From Diploptera punctata (Eukaryota > Arthropoda > Insecta > Blattodea > Blaberidae): DNA of 64,000 nt. The position numbers and the translations under genes were made by a program. Position 1 is the stretch's first letter. Each line of letters starts with the position of its first letter. Below the pieces are notes generated by a model. It was given only the letters and a program-made list of their open reading frames with translations. It was not told where the DNA came from and ran no database searches. The stretch spans positions 682,001-746,000 of the forward strand of contig JASPKZ010001230.1 of assembly GCA_030220185.1 (NCBI GenBank), given 5' to 3'. Shown here in pieces: positions 12,818 through 24,539 of this stretch.

Positions 12818-13599
12818 ATAATTATCATAAGTAATGCCACGAGTGATTTCCAAATTATCGATAAATTCACGACTCACGAAGTGAGGACTATTTAACTCAT
12901 GCCCCAAATGGGAGTCAATGACCAATCACGTTTCAATGATTTCTGTTTTACAACCAATCAGAGTCGTGTTTCACGAAATATTTATCAGTGTTAGGATTAT
13001 CATATATTAAACAAAGCTCCTCCTTTTTAATATTCTGAACAGGTCTGACCGTTATTTTGCAGTGACTGAGCCTATAACAAATACGGCTACCAGATTGTAT
13101 ATAATAGTGCTTACATGTCAACATTTGTAGCAATTGATTATACCACCAAAAAAAGAAACCACTGTTTGCACTTTCTTAAATGTATTTTTTCCCAGGTAAT
13201 AATCGAGAAAAATATAATTGTCATATTTACATCATACGACATCAAAAATGAATTAATATACAGATTGATGTGTTTCATTTTTTCTCCACTAGAGAGCATT
13301 CTTACAATATTGCGTTCCTTTGGCAATAAATAGTATGATCTGGTTGCAGTGATAAACAAAAGAAGCAGTAGAAGCGTACCTATCGTTTCTCATTTGTTTT
13401 CAAACATCGCCGTTTACATTAAATATATAAATATTTTAAAATAACTATAGTTAAATAATGATTTGTGAGTAAACAGCTTAATTTTATTCGTTAAATAGTC
13501 CTAACAAATGCCACTCTTGATTTCCAAATTCTCTAGATAAATCATTGAAACGTGATTCGTCATTGACTCCCATTTGGGGCATGAGTTAAATAGTCAGTA
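12818..13599. mobile_element. Unclassified TIR element with copy at 42660
   Basis: Inverted ends of about 50 bp carry ACTATTTAACTCATGCCCC (12887) and its complement ending at about 13595. The interior matches the reverse complement of 42660-43305 nearly throughout. No transposase is recognisable, so this is probably a non-autonomous DNA element. Confidence 0.6.
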
Positions 13600-13807
13600 T
13601 AATCTATTAGCAACTAGTAACAAGATTCATGAACTGATACTTGCATAGACCAACAAAATGATTTATTATTAATAAAGGATTTTACTAGCAATGAAAGAAC
13701 AACTAAAATTAATTTCTAAATATATATCCATGTAAATGTCAATTCATTATACACAACACATAGGCCTGATACATCCTACTTATCAGGTCAATATTGGAAT
13801 TTTTTTT

Positions 13808-14190
13808 TTCAAATGCCCCAGGTTGTCTTTTGACATTCCTGGTGTTCTCTCCTGGCATGGCATACTTGTAATCCACTTCTGAGGTTGGGGCGCCTGGAAG
13901 GCAGGGTTACGTTGCCCCGATGATATGATGTGTGATGATGATGATAATGGTGCGCCAGGAGAGTTCCTAATCCTAAGCTTAACCTAAGATGAATATGAAT
14001 GATGATGATTGTGATGGCCATATGATTTCGGGGACCGTTTGGGCCTTAAAGTTTCCCTGACATTTGTCTTACAGGTGAGGAAAAACCCCAATAAAAACCT
14101 CACCCAGAAAAACTGTCCCGACTGGGAATCGAACCTGGGCCCGCTGCATGACAAGGCAGCACGCTACCCTGAGACCACAGGAGTGGATGA
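13808..14190 (-). repeat. SINE-1 copy, long form
   Basis: The tRNA-like head is at the right (GGGAATCGAACCTGGGCCC on the plus strand). The body GGGGACCGTTTGGGCC and the 3' part around CTCTCCTGGCATGGC follow. It has the same layout as 29830-30195. Confidence 0.7.
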
Positions 14191-14199
14191 TTCCAAATT

Positions 14200-15060
14200 T
14201 ATGATACAATGGCAGTAAAAAACCTCTCCAAAATAAGAAGAATACAAGCAAGTACTAGTAAACCTGTAACTGGACTTAATCATACATTTCCTCCCCTAAG
14301 AGAATAATCACATACCGTATTTGCTCTCATAATTTGTGCATTTTTAATTTACTTCGGCCACTGAAAATTGGGGAGCGTAAAATATGTAAATTTTTAAAAT
14401 CAGAGGTCCTGTTCTGAGTTATTTTAATTATGGTAGTTATTCTCCGTTCGCGAAAAATGTAGAGAAAATTGTTCGAAATAAACCGTCTGCGCAAAATGCA
14501 CGGCCAAAGAGGCCACAATATGAAGTGCTGATGGGAGAACAGATCACATGGCATTACTGAACTGCTGGTGGGAGAACAGATCACGTGATATTACTTCACT
14601 TCGCTGTAGGGTTTCAATCGAGAAAGATGTCTAATTGGAGACCTGGCATGTCCTGGAGAACGCAATATTGTTCTCAATGTTTTTTTTTGTCACAATCTTG
14701 TCCATAACTCAGAAATTATAATTTTACAGTAGGCCCATATATGAAATAACAAAAAAAAAACTTTTTGTGAGGCATTACAAAAATGTACAACCTTAGACAA
14801 AAAAAATAGTAATTTCTTGAACGTACATTTCTTCTAAGTCCTACTCGGCACAGCGCTGGGTTCAAACTAGGAAACTAGTCGTAATTGTGCAGTCCCTGAG
14901 CTACTGTGTTATGTGGCATGAACTGAAGACACTTCTACATGTCCTCTTAGGTCAGCGATACAGCATGCAGTCACTGTTTCTGTTAATGAAGGTCGCAGGT
15001 TCGGGACCTCAATTATGCAGTTTCTTTCGTGATATTTGTATTAAAAATTTTATGAATTAA
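14200..15060. other. Unannotated; weak tRNA-like block
   Basis: I see no gene. A box B-like CGCAGGTTCGGGACC at about 14994-15008 follows an A-box-like GTCAGCGATACAGC, suggesting a decayed SINE. Confidence 0.3.
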
Positions 15061-15072
15061 ATACATTTTATT

Positions 15073-17082
15073 TTAACCCCTCAATGTGGGAGCATTTAAA
15101 TCCCCTGGCGGTTCCCAGCTGCGGGAGGAGCTCTCGGAAGGGTATTTAAATTTGTAAGTTACAATGTAAACATTCGTAAAAATTAAATATCTCGATTGAT
15201 AATTAAAATATAAAAATGAAAATTTCTACAGTTAAATGTTAGGCTATTATTAAGTTAAATGTGAGGTTAACTATAATAATTATAAATTACAGTAATATAA
15301 TTAACACATTTAATATAAATAAAATTTACAATACCTTAGAAATTAAGTTTAGTGTGATAGATTTTGAAACACCCCTCCACACACAATCCTGCTTCACAGT
15401 CCGGGCACCAAAACACGGTCTCTTTTCGTTTGTTGTTTTTGTAACATACAACACATCTTTTGCTGGGGAGGGCTTTATTTCCTCTTGGGGGTATTCTTTC
15501 TGGAAAATGCCTGCCAACTAATCGCGGTATTGTATTGTCAGTTGAATGACGTCCAGGAACCTTTCTTTCAACACCACCCCGATGTTCCGCAAGTAATGCT
15601 TCTGCAAGGTCAATGCGAAACTTGAGATGGTCCAGTTTATTTTGTTGAGAATTCTCCCTACAGATAATCATGCTATTTAGTACAGAAACATTCAGAAGAC
15701 GAAGAAATATTTTCATATACCACTTTTTTATTTTCTTTCTTTCCAACAAATATGCATGTAGCAATTGGTCTTTTAGGTCCACACCTCCCATATTGAAATT
15801 ATAATCCAGAACAGATTTTGGCTTTTCTTTTTCAGAGCCATTTTTTGTTACTTTACATGTGCTATCACTGTGATACGTAGATATCATAGTAACATTTTTC
15901 TTGTCATCCCATTTTAGCACTGAAATTGGACCAGAATGCTGAGCTACAATTTCCCCCTTTTTCAATTTTTTCTCCTTCACAAGTTTTGGTGTCTTTCCTG
16001 TTGAGACGCAATGTCCCCATACAGTCAGTTTTATTTGATTTTAGCGTGAGCGGTAATGACAGAGAATTATAATAGTTGTCCATCCATAAGGTGTAACCCT
16101 TCCCTAACAACGGTTCTGTATGTTTCATAACAATGGCTGATGTTTTTAGAGTTATCTCCAGTTGAAATGTTTGATCTAAAATTTTATCTTTCCCTGTATA
16201 AATGACAAAAGACCACAAATATCCGGTTGAGGACTCGCATAATTCAAAACTTTTTATACCAAATTTTGAAGCCTTCAGTGGAATATACTAAGAGACAGCC
16301 TCCCTCTCCATAATGTGAGAGACTCATCAATTGCAATGTTTTGCAAAGATAAGTATAGTGACTGAAATCTGCAATTTAGGTATTCAACTATAGGAAAAAT
16401 TTTAAATAGCTTGTGAGGGCCTTGGAATGAGTTCATGTTTTCATTGTTGTTGAAATGCAAGTATCTACAAATAGCTTCAAATATATCCAGTGAAATAACT
16501 GAACCAAAAATTGGAGTTGCTATTGTGGCATTCTTTGAAAAATAGGAACAAAAAGTAGGCTTTCGAACAATTCCCATTAGCATAAAAAGAGCTAGAACAA
16601 TGTAAATTTCATCTATTGTAGTCGGTTTCCAATCCCACACCTGAGAATGTCGTGGAAGAGGGAAAAATTGTTTTTTTATTTGCTGTTCAGCATACAAGTT
16701 AGTTTCCTTTACTATCATCTCCATTAGTTCCAACAAGAAAAATAATTTGAAAATGTTTATTCCTTCACTGATATTCACAGCAGCATTGACAGGGCCATGA
16801 TTTCCTAAAAATTGGTCTCTATTGCTGGTATAATTTTCCATATCCTCCCATACAAATACTGCGGTATCTGCCACGCCCCCCCCCCACCCCCACATGTTCA
16901 ACTCCATTATCACTTTCAATGTCATCTGTTATAAGTTCACGAACCGGCACATCATCACTTGAACTCGATTCAGTAGTACTAGATGAGAGGCTCAAACTAC
17001 TATTACTTAGTTCTTCGTTCAACCATCCTGAAATTTTCTCACTCTGATTATTTGTAGAGGCCACAGCGAAACTCATAAACAC
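15073..17082 (-). pseudogene. piggyBac-type transposase, frameshifted
   Basis: Four minus-strand segments (17082-16819, 16925-16275, 16218-15904, 15980-15336) in successive frames make one piggyBac transposase. The first is a Ser/Asp/Glu-rich N-terminus. The catalytic aspartates are all visible: NIAIDESLTLWRGRLS, LWMDNYYNSLSLP and NMGGVDLKDQLL. The C-terminal Cys-rich finger reads RCVVCYKN, FWCPDCEAGLCVEGC. Three frameshifts break it, one beside a run of about nine Cs at 16876. A TTAA at 15073-15076 followed by CCCCTCAATGTGGGAGC could be the 3' transposon end. The other terminus was not found. Confidence 0.88.
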
Positions 17083-17299
17083 TTGACTTCCACGCTCGTG
17101 CTAACAAGACTGAACAGAGCCCCTCGGTTATTTTAGAATTTCTTTTACACGTTTGGTGTCATATAAGTGTCACATATATCATTTTTAACAGGAAATGACC
17201 ACTAACCCAGCAACATACATAAAATTTGAAACTGTTTCATGGTTTTAAAAAAGAGAGCAATCTATATAAACAACTAGGAACTATATGAACAAAATAATA

Positions 17300-17525
17300 T
17301 AATCATTCTATGTATGGGATTGGTGGCCAGTGGCCACTTACTATCATCATGATTTTTGGTAGCTCAATAAGCAGCAGCTCAGGTTGAAACCAATTATAAT
17401 GGCTGGAGGACTTGACATATTGAACAGCCGTCACCTTTATACTGGCTAGATATTCCACCTCTGTGATCAACACATGTGGATGTGAGGCCAAGAACCTTCT
17501 AGGCCTGTCTTGCCATGGAGTTTAT
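17300..17525 (+). repeat. SINE-3 outer copy, 3' part
   Basis: The plus strand carries the SINE-3 3' region (TATAATGGCTGGAGGACTTG to CTTCTAGGCCTGTCTTGCC). It is interrupted by another SINE-3 and resumes at 17878. Confidence 0.65.
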
Positions 17526-17877
17526 TTCCGATTCCGATTGAGGGTCTTTCCACTTTTCAGCGGTTGCCCTTTTACCAGCCGGCTGCTGGCCCTTCACATC
17601 CACGTGTCAATCACAGAGGTAGATGATCAACAGCCAGTGTAGGGGGTGACATGTGGTTAGCATGTTGAGTCCTCCAGCCGTTATAGCTGGTTCCTCAACC
17701 TGGAGCCACTACTTATTGTAGCTACCCAATTGCCTAACGATGCTGGGTGGGCACCGGTCCCATACTGGCCGAAATACCATGAGAAAATGTCTTCCCCCAT
17801 GGAGACTCGAACCAGCGCAAGTCCAGTAGCTCTGCGCCAAGGCTTCCTACCTTAACCTCTCGGCTACGGTGCGGGAC
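17526..17877 (-). repeat. SINE-3 inner copy with 14-bp target duplication
   Basis: GCCATGGAGTTTAT flanks it at 17512-17525 and 17878-17891. On the minus strand the tRNA-like head starts near 17870 and box B-like GGTTCGAGTCTCCA is near 17802-17815. The full-length 352-bp copy gives the best view of this family. Confidence 0.78.
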
Positions 17878-17991
17878 GCCATGGAGTTTATAATACAGTA
17901 AATAAATGAACACACTATATTTTAACGATTTTATTATTAATTTAACACTTCTCATAGAAGGATAAATTATATTTGAAGAGAAAATTTTTTC

Positions 17992-18064
17992 GCCTAGACC
18001 GGGACTCGAACCCAGGACCCTTGGCTTTCCGGGCCAAGTGCTCTACCAACTGAGCTACCGAGGC
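17992..18064 (-). repeat. tRNA-like unit of SINE-4
   Basis: 73 nt with acceptor-like GCCTCGG/TCTAGGC ends, box A TAGCTCAGTTGGTAGAG and box B GGTTCGAGTCC. The anticodon-arm region CTTGGCCCGGAAAGCCAAG gives a loop without the invariant U33. I treat it as a SINE promoter head, not a tRNA gene. Confidence 0.65.
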
Positions 18065-18394
18065 GAGTTACGATCTAGACGCAAATTTTTCTCTTATGTA
18101 CGTTGTAATTCCCTCACACTTGGCCCGGAAAGCCAAGGGTCCCGGGTTCAAGTCCCGGTCTAGGCGAAAAATTTTTCTCTTCAAATATAATTTATCCTTC
18201 TATGAGAAGTGTTAAATTAATAATAAAATCGTCAATAGAAGCCCTACTGGCTATAAAGTAGTGTTAAATTCCCAATAAAAGTCTTCTTAACTAGGAAGCC
18301 GCCATTTGCAAAGATAGAAGCTATGGTTTCAAGCATTTGGCGCAAGGGAATTACAACATACATAAGAGAAAAATTTGCATCTAGATCGTAACTC

Positions 18395-18467
18395 GCCTCG
18401 GTAGCTCTGTTGGTAGAGCACTTGGCCCGGAAAGCCAAGGGTCCCGGGTTCGAGTCCCGGTCTAGGC
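18395..18467 (+). repeat. tRNA-like unit of SINE-4
   Basis: A 73-nt near-identical copy of the unit at 17992-18064, with GTAGCTCTGTTGG in the A-box region. Confidence 0.62.
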
Positions 18468-18934
18468 GAAAAATTTTTCTCTTCAAATATACACTATATT
18501 TTTCTATAATGCCAGGGCAAATGAGACATGGATTATTGTCAGATATCTTTACTTACACAATAAGTGGAATGTCAGTGATGTATGTAAAATTTTATTGTCA
18601 ATATAAATTTGTAATTACAACTTTATGTTATATAACACATTTTATACAGTCCACATATAGAATAAAAATCAAAATAAGACTATTGTAGGGAATTATACAA
18701 TATAAAGCTGACTCAAGAAATAATTGCCTTGGTATTCTAAGTACAGTACAAACTTAATGAAGCACCAGGTTATAGTAATGGATGAAAATTAACTTTTTGC
18801 AGAAATGTTTTTAAGAAATAAAACAAATCTAACAAAAGTTTTAATAAAATTACAGTACAATTCTTAATTATGTCACTAATTTCATGTATCTAATTATAAG
18901 AAACACATAAGTACAGGAGTGAGTATTTTATTTT

Positions 18935-19070
18935 CTGGTGAAAGGTGGGACGAAATAAATACTGTCTTATTTTAATATAATTGAATTATTAAGTAAAAAA
19001 GCTTAAATAATTTTATGGGACGTGAAGACCCTATAGAGTTTAATAATTTTATTAATTTAATTCCTCTCAA
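18935..19070 (+). pseudogene. Nuclear mitochondrial 16S rRNA fragment (NUMT)
   Basis: GTGGGACGAAATAAATACTG, then TTAAGTAAAAAAGCTTAAAT, then GGGACGTGAAGACCCTATAG follow the order of insect mitochondrial large-subunit rRNA around the peptidyl-transferase region. The canonical GACGAGAAGACCCTATAGAG carries a GAG-to-GTG change here. Flanks are nuclear repeats, so this is a dead insertion. Confidence 0.85.
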
Positions 19071-19079
19071 AACTCTGAA

Positions 19080-20000
19080 ATAAATTTTACATTAAAAATA
19101 GCATAATTTTATAATTATGGAGCCTTCCTAATCAATTTCAAATGAAATTCAGGAATAAAGCCACAAATTAAAAGAACACAAAATGCATTCTACTTTAACC
19201 ATTTCTACATGCTGATCAATAGCTGAGTAGATTTTTGAGAGACGTGATTATTAGAATTAACTTCCTCAGAACCTATGTGAAAATGAGTATATTCATAAAT
19301 TATAAAAGTGTAATATTTTCCCTGACCCTCAGGGGTCCCCATCTAGGGGATATGTGGATGGTGACCACAAGGTGCCCTAGCTGAGCAAAACATTGCTTCC
19401 ACTTACTTGTGTTTTGCTCCTTACTTTTATCTTTAACCGATCTGGTTTTTCTTCCTTTTGTAGTACCAGATCCCTCTTTTTTACTTTCCTGTCCAGTCTC
19501 CCTTGCCTGACCTCTTTGTTTTCTTCGACCCCGATGGTATTAGAGTATTCGAGGCTGAAGGGTTAATTTCTGTCTTTCCTATCTCTCTTTCTTTTAACCT
19601 CGTGGACACTCACCTTGAATGCCCACATAAGCTGCATGTTCAAATGCAGTCCCATTGCAACTTATAGCATAATAGCATAAGTATGCAATGGATTTGTGAC
19701 ATCAGCTAAGGCTGAATACACGTAATGAAGAAGTAGTAATATTTTTCCTGCAAATTCTCTAAGCCATCATAACAAAATGTGTAATTAATGAAAACATGGG
19801 TTTATGTGATTTAATATTTTATAATATTTTAAAGATTATAAATAAGACAATTCAAATGCAACTTTTCATTGTACAAGAGGGATGTGCAATATAATTGTAA
19901 TATAATCTGCCAATCAAAGGAGAGAATGCCTGAAATATTATAAAACCTGCTGACATTGAAAAAAAAAAAAAAATAATAATAATAATAATATAAACACACA
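19080..20000. other. Unannotated, decayed repeat fragments
   Basis: It contains a block reading AGGGGTCCCCATCTAGGGGA and GGTATTAGAGTATTCGAGGC that looks repeat-derived. A simple AAT/CA repeat lies at about 19960-20010. No gene seen. Confidence 0.35.
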
Positions 20001-20996
20001 CACACACACAAGCGATAGACAAAATAATGGAAAAACACATATTTTTAGTATGTTTAATTTTATGATCTTGGTTAACCTGACAGGTTCTCTATGAAATGAA
20101 TTTTCTTTTTCTTTCAGATGTTTAACATTCTTGCCTCAGATTCCAAGGTTCGCAGATTTAAACCCGGCCAGGGTTGATAGATTTTCGGGGCATTAAAGTC
20201 CAGAGCAACATCGTGGGCACTCACCTTTATGTGATGAGAGGATTTAAGTTGTTACCAAAATTTTAAGAAATGCCCACATAAGCTGCAAATACACCAATAC
20301 AGCTACATTGCAATAAACACATGGTATGGAGTTTTTTTACATAGGAAAATCACCAATCAACTCTTCAAATAGTGTAATTATGTACTGGAATCGTGAATTA
20401 GTTATGACTGGAAACATGTAATGATGAATGAATCAAGATATTTACGCTGAATCTAGTACTGTACTCAATTGCACAAGCATTTCTTTTACTATAGTTGTAG
20501 ATGTGTAATCAAACTTATGATGTATGACCTGAGTGACTTTCAAAGATGACAAATTGTTGGTGCCCAGTTAACTGGAGCTACAGTGACCAAACCTGGCAAA
20601 TTGTTAAGGTTTTCAAGGAGTTTCTAAGGTTATGTCAGTATACTTTCAAGGTGAAACAATCTTCATAAAAGGTACAATGGTCACAAAAAGAAACTAAATA
20701 AAGGAGATTGAAAGTTCTGAAAAGAATTATATCACAAAATCATAAAACTACTGCAGAAAAAGTGACTGCAAAAATACATAACAGAACTAGTTTCCAACAG
20801 AACAGTGCAGCTAGATATTACTTTATGGCAGATGAGCAATTAAGTAAACCATTGATTGCAGACAGAAATACAATAAAGTAAAAACAGTAGTGTTATGAAC
20901 GAAAGATCTGGATTGCTAATGATTGGTAAAATGTAATAGGGTATGATGAGTTTGAGACCTTATTAACATTTACACTTTAAATAAAAATTCTAGGAT

Positions 20997-21155
20997 GGGA
21001 ATTAAACATTATGAGTCATTTCACAATTTATAGAAGTGAATCGAAAATAACTTTTTACATCTCAGCTTATAAAAATCTGTGTTTCTCGCAGGACTGGCTT
21101 CTGAAACCAGTCCTGGAGTTTTATGAGGTGAGATGTAAAAAGTTATTTTCAGCTC
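20997..21155 (-). mobile_element. Penelope-like fold-back fragment PLE-B
   Basis: The 3' terminus in reverse (GGGAATTAAACATTATGAG, 20998-21016) is followed by arms TTTTTACATCTCA and TGAGGTGAGATGTAAAAA. The centre has CTGAAACCAG, which could be the ribozyme end, but the CTGANGA box is missing. Confidence 0.6.
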
Positions 21156-21162
21156 ACTCATA

Positions 21163-21340
21163 AACACTTTTGAGTCCTGCAGTGGTACTAGTACCACGGC
21201 ATTTAAATTATACTGAAACCGGAGAAAATTAAATCCCTCGGCATGCCTGTGCAGGCGGATTTACAGGGGTGTTTTCTGGTTCAGTGTCATTTAAATCTCA
21301 TGGTACTAGTACCACCGCTGGACTCAAAGTGTTAAACGTA
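21163..21340. mobile_element. MITE with about 45-bp terminal inverted repeats
   Basis: The left end AACACTTTTGAGTCCTGCAG then TGGTACTAGTACCACG is the inverse of TGGTACTAGTACCACC then GCTGGACTCAAAGTGTTAA. TTAA at the right and ATAA at the left suggest a piggyBac-type target. No coding capacity. Confidence 0.68.
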
Positions 21341-21889
21341 GGGGGTCAATAATGGTTTGGTCTGCAATATCCTTGTATTCTGCACGTCCTATTGTCACAG
21401 TGAATGGCAAATAAGACTGTTCTGGTCTGTAAAGGCATTCTAAAGGACAATATATACTCAATGGTACATACATTGTTCCTTTCACATAATGCTACATTTG
21501 AAAATGACATTTGAGGAGCATGAAGGAGAGGTCAGATGTCTTCTATGGCCGCTCAATTTCCAGATCTGAATATTATTGAGGCAATATGGTATGCATAGAA
21601 AACCACAGTAAGGACTTCCATAAAGAGCCAGAAGAAATTTTCCATGAAAAATTAAACAAGATGCCCACAGAATATGTTTATACATTCATCAGTTGTATGA
21701 ATCAATTCCAATAAAAATAATTGCAGCTTATATTTAAGTTTTATAGGAATTAATTGCAGCTGTTTTAAAAGATGATGGTGGCCAACACCACAGTAATAAA
21801 GATTTGGATGGTGTTTCCATTATTTCATATACCTCCTGTATATAAAGACAATAAACTGTAACCTCTTCAGCTTTGTAAATCTTTTAAAA

Positions 21890-21934
21890 TTATATTGAAC
21901 TTTTATAGGAATAAATCACAATAAGGTTTAATTT
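21890..21934 (-). mobile_element. 45-bp Penelope-like 3'-end-only insertion (PLE-S)
   Basis: An 11-bp duplication ATCTTTTAAAA (21879-21889 and 21935-21945) brackets only the 3' terminus, read on the minus strand as CCTTATTGTGATTTATTCC plus a short tail. Confidence 0.7.
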
Positions 21935-21949
21935 ATCTTTTAAAAAATT

Positions 21950-22792
21950 ATATTTCAGCAATTCTCTACAAAGTGGAGTAAGACTATGATGAACAATTTT
22001 AGTTGCCAGCATATAGCGGAATGTTATATTATCTTAAAATATCCAAACTATAATATTATAATGTGTGTGTTTCAACACGAACCATTGCACTTTTCATGCC
22101 TTGGCTTCCCCACTAGGCATTTGTGCTCTATTTTCAATTTATGCACAACTAGGTTCGTTATGTAGGTTATGTGTTTTTTTATATTGTGTACAAAGATGAG
22201 TGTCTATTTAAGTGTTTGTGCAGTGTTAGAGTGTTGAAAACCACAAGAAAACCACCAGGCTTAACATCCGCATATGACTGATGAATTGCTATCAATAGTA
22301 TTATTTGCATTCTCAACATATATACTGCAGAGGGATTTAGAATTTAATCCAGGCTTCTGGTGCAAAATCAAGTTATTAAAAATTGTACACTATTAGCCCT
22401 CCTAGCCTAAAGAATGAAAATTTTGTAATTAAAATTTCCAATCATGCTGGAAATCAAACTTGGAATGACAAGTCACGAGAGAAGCAGCTACCACCTGAGC
22501 TAATGCAATGGACATAATTATGGTATAAAATTGATAGTTGTACATTTGATTAGTGGGATGAGTGATACAACTATATTAAATTTTTAAAACTTTCAAAACA
22601 ATGCTAAGAACAGTATAAGAGAAAATATAATGAAAATTAGACAATCTATAGGAATAAATATTATGTACATTAACACATATAATAGAATTAAATAAAATAT
22701 CTATATACAAAAGCATCTATATTAATTTCTGTACCTAGTCTTCATTAGTTGTAAGTAAATTTAAATTTTCAAAATTCTTGATAAGAAAAAAA

Positions 22793-22838
<46 letters not shown>

Positions 22839-23220
22839 ATTTCAAAAAATTTAAAACAGATGCAAGATTACCAATTTTAAGTATTAAAATAATTCAATAT
22901 ATTGTTTGTGAAATTTAAAATAATAATAAAAGAAGACAACCAAAGCAAATATTTTTATGGACAACAAAGAAAAAGGACTAAGAGAGCAATAAAGGACAGT
23001 TGGAGAAAGAGTACTGAAGAAAAAAATGAAGGAGAGAAACATATATAGAGAGACTTGTGAAAGGATAAGGATTTGTGATGGTTAGGAATTGGATGACAAC
23101 GTAGATCATCACAACTGAATCCATCTATAAAATAGAATAGAGTAGTATTATTTGATTGTCATATTCTGAAGTTACTTATTTTAGTTTGAAAATGAGAAGA
23201 TAAATGAAAGAAATAATTCA
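21950..23220. other. Unannotated AT-rich stretch with CA microsatellite
   Basis: A CA dinucleotide repeat spans 22795-22834. No gene or named repeat seen elsewhere in it. Confidence 0.5.
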
Positions 23221-23230
23221 TATTTTAATT

Positions 23231-23540
23231 TATGTTGAGTTGTTTTTGACTCACCTCATACTTCTTAACTCCCTCACAGACTCGAGTTCCATCATTGCAT
23301 TTGTGACATTCTCAATGCTATATCATGATAACAACTGATGTCCAACAGCCTTCTCTCCTGCAGACCGACCTCCGTGCCCTCTGATGGCTGACCGACGAAC
23401 ATCCAAATCAATCCCCTCTCCTTTTCACCAGGTATTTCAAAATTTAGCATTGAGAATGTCACAAATGCAATGATGAAACTCGAGTCTGCGAGGAAGTTAA
23501 GAAGTATGAGGCGAGTCAAAAACAACTCAACATAATTTTG
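23231..23540. mobile_element. Penelope-like fold-back PLE-C
   Basis: The left arm (about 23231-23318) and right arm (about 23447-23537) are reverse complements ending in CTCACCTCATACTT and its inverse. The middle resembles the arm of PLE-D. The plus-strand hammerhead relic has TTGAGAA (23450-23456) and GAAAC with helix III palindrome ACTCGAGT (23478-23485). The 3' terminus is not seen. Confidence 0.6.
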
Positions 23541-23759
23541 TTTATTTTTTCTTTCACTCACCTCATACTTCATAACTCTTCTCAGACCCGGGTTTCGTCA
23601 CATCATTTGCGACATTCTCAATGCTGTGTCATGTTCACAACTGACATCCAACGGCCTTCTATCCTGTAGACTGACCTCCGCGCCATCTGATGGCTGACCG
23701 ACAAACTTCCGAATCAATCCCCTCTCCTTATAACCGGGTATTTCAAAATTCATAGTTGT

Positions 23760-24290
23760 TGTTTTTATTATTAATTTAACATTTCTCAATGAAAGATAAA
23801 TTAAATTTGAAGAGAAAATTTTTTGCCTAGACCGGGACTCGAACCCGGGACCCTTGGCTTTCCGGGCCAAGTGCTCTACCAACTGAGCTATCGAGGCGAG
23901 TTACGATCTAGACGCAAATTTTTCTCTTATATACGTTGTAATTCCCTATAGTCCCGGTCTAGGCAAAAATTTTTCTCTTCAAATTTAATTTATCTTTCAT
24001 TGAGAAATGTTAAATTAATAATAAAAACATCATTAGAGGCCTTACTGGCTTTTAAAGTAATGTTAAATTTCCAATAAATGTCTTCTTAACTAAGAAGCCG
24101 CCATTTGCAAAGATAGAAACAATGGTTTCAAAAGCATTTGGCAATAGGGAATTACAACGTATATAAGAGAAAAATTTGCGTCTAGATCGTAACTCGCCTC
24201 GATAGCTCAGTTGGTAGAGCACTTGGCCCGGAAAGCCAAGGGTCCTGGGTTCGAGTCCCGGTCTAGGCAAAAATTTTTCTCTTCAAATTT
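23760..24290. repeat. SINE-4 double insertion inside PLE-D
   Basis: The 13-bp duplication AATTCATAGTTGT (23747-23759 and 24291-24303) bounds a block with tRNA-like units at 23825-23897 (minus) and 24196-24268 (plus), again arranged as a hairpin with AGAGAAAAATTT flanks. Confidence 0.72.
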
Positions 24291-24502
24291 AATTCATAGT
24301 TGTGTTTTCATTCTTGCATATGTAATTTTTTTCCCCAAAAATGTACATATGCAAGAATGAAAACACAACTATGAATTTTGAAATACCTGGTTATAAGGAG
24401 AGGGGATTGATTCGGAAGTTTGTCGGTCAGCCATCAGATGGCGCGGAGGTCAGTCTACAGGATAGAAGGCCGTTGGATGTCAGTTGTGAACATGACACAG
24501 CA

Positions 24503-24539
24503 TTGAGAATGTCGCAAATGATGTGACGAAACCCGGGTC
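24503..24539 (+). ncRNA. Degenerate hammerhead motif in PLE-D
   Basis: TTGAGAA replaces CTGANGA (two core changes). Helix II GTCGC/GTGAC, GAA at 24528-24530, helix III palindrome ACCCGGGT (24531-24538) and C24539 are kept. Probably no longer active. Confidence 0.45.

Larger units (their letters stand above)
17936..18490. repeat. SINE-4 palindromic cluster (three tRNA-like units)
   Basis: A minus-strand tRNA-like unit (17992-18064), a partial plus copy (18117-18167) and a full plus copy (18395-18467) share flanks AGAGAAAAATTTGCGTCTAG on the 5' side and its near-inverse on the 3' side. Arms 17936-18026 and 18118-18224 form a long hairpin. Confidence 0.72.
20006..21840 (+). pseudogene. Tc1-like DNA transposon remnant
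   Basis: The left end ACAAAATAATGGAAAAACAC and the right end GTTTCCATTATTTCATATAC ending CCTCCTGTA at 21840 are inverted. The plus strand holds the HTH region near 20560 and the transposase end AAQFPDLNIIEAIW, the D34E-type third-acidic-residue box, near 21550. Many stops. A Penelope-like fold-back and a 180-bp MITE are inserted at about 20990-21340. A relative is at 31793-33150. Confidence 0.72.

Noticed and set aside
15336..17082. A domesticated piggyBac-derived host gene
   Set aside because: Three frameshifts and no evidence of introns or rescue; treated as a decayed transposase.
18410..18490. Open frame reading MVEHLARKAKGPGFESRSR
   Set aside because: It is simply the translation of the tRNA-like unit and its flank.
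19560..19566. GGGTTAA as the second end of the piggyBac element
   Set aside because: Only a few bases match the left end and about 2.5 kb of unrelated repeats lie between; not convincing.
22795..22834. CA repeat as a functional element
   Set aside because: Ordinary dinucleotide microsatellite.
17992..24268. tRNA genes at 17992-18064, 18395-18467, 23825-23897, 24196-24268 and 48942-49013
   Set aside because: Boxes A and B and an acceptor stem exist, but the anticodon arm is abnormal (no U33) and all copies sit in mobile repeats with target duplications, so they are SINE heads.
23292..24526. Small proteins with shared motif RKFVGQPSDGAEV / WRFFGQPEEGTD in several hairpin arms
   Set aside because: The frames occur in inverted-repeat arms in both orientations, lack any start context or domain, and are better explained as non-coding arms flanking ribozymes.
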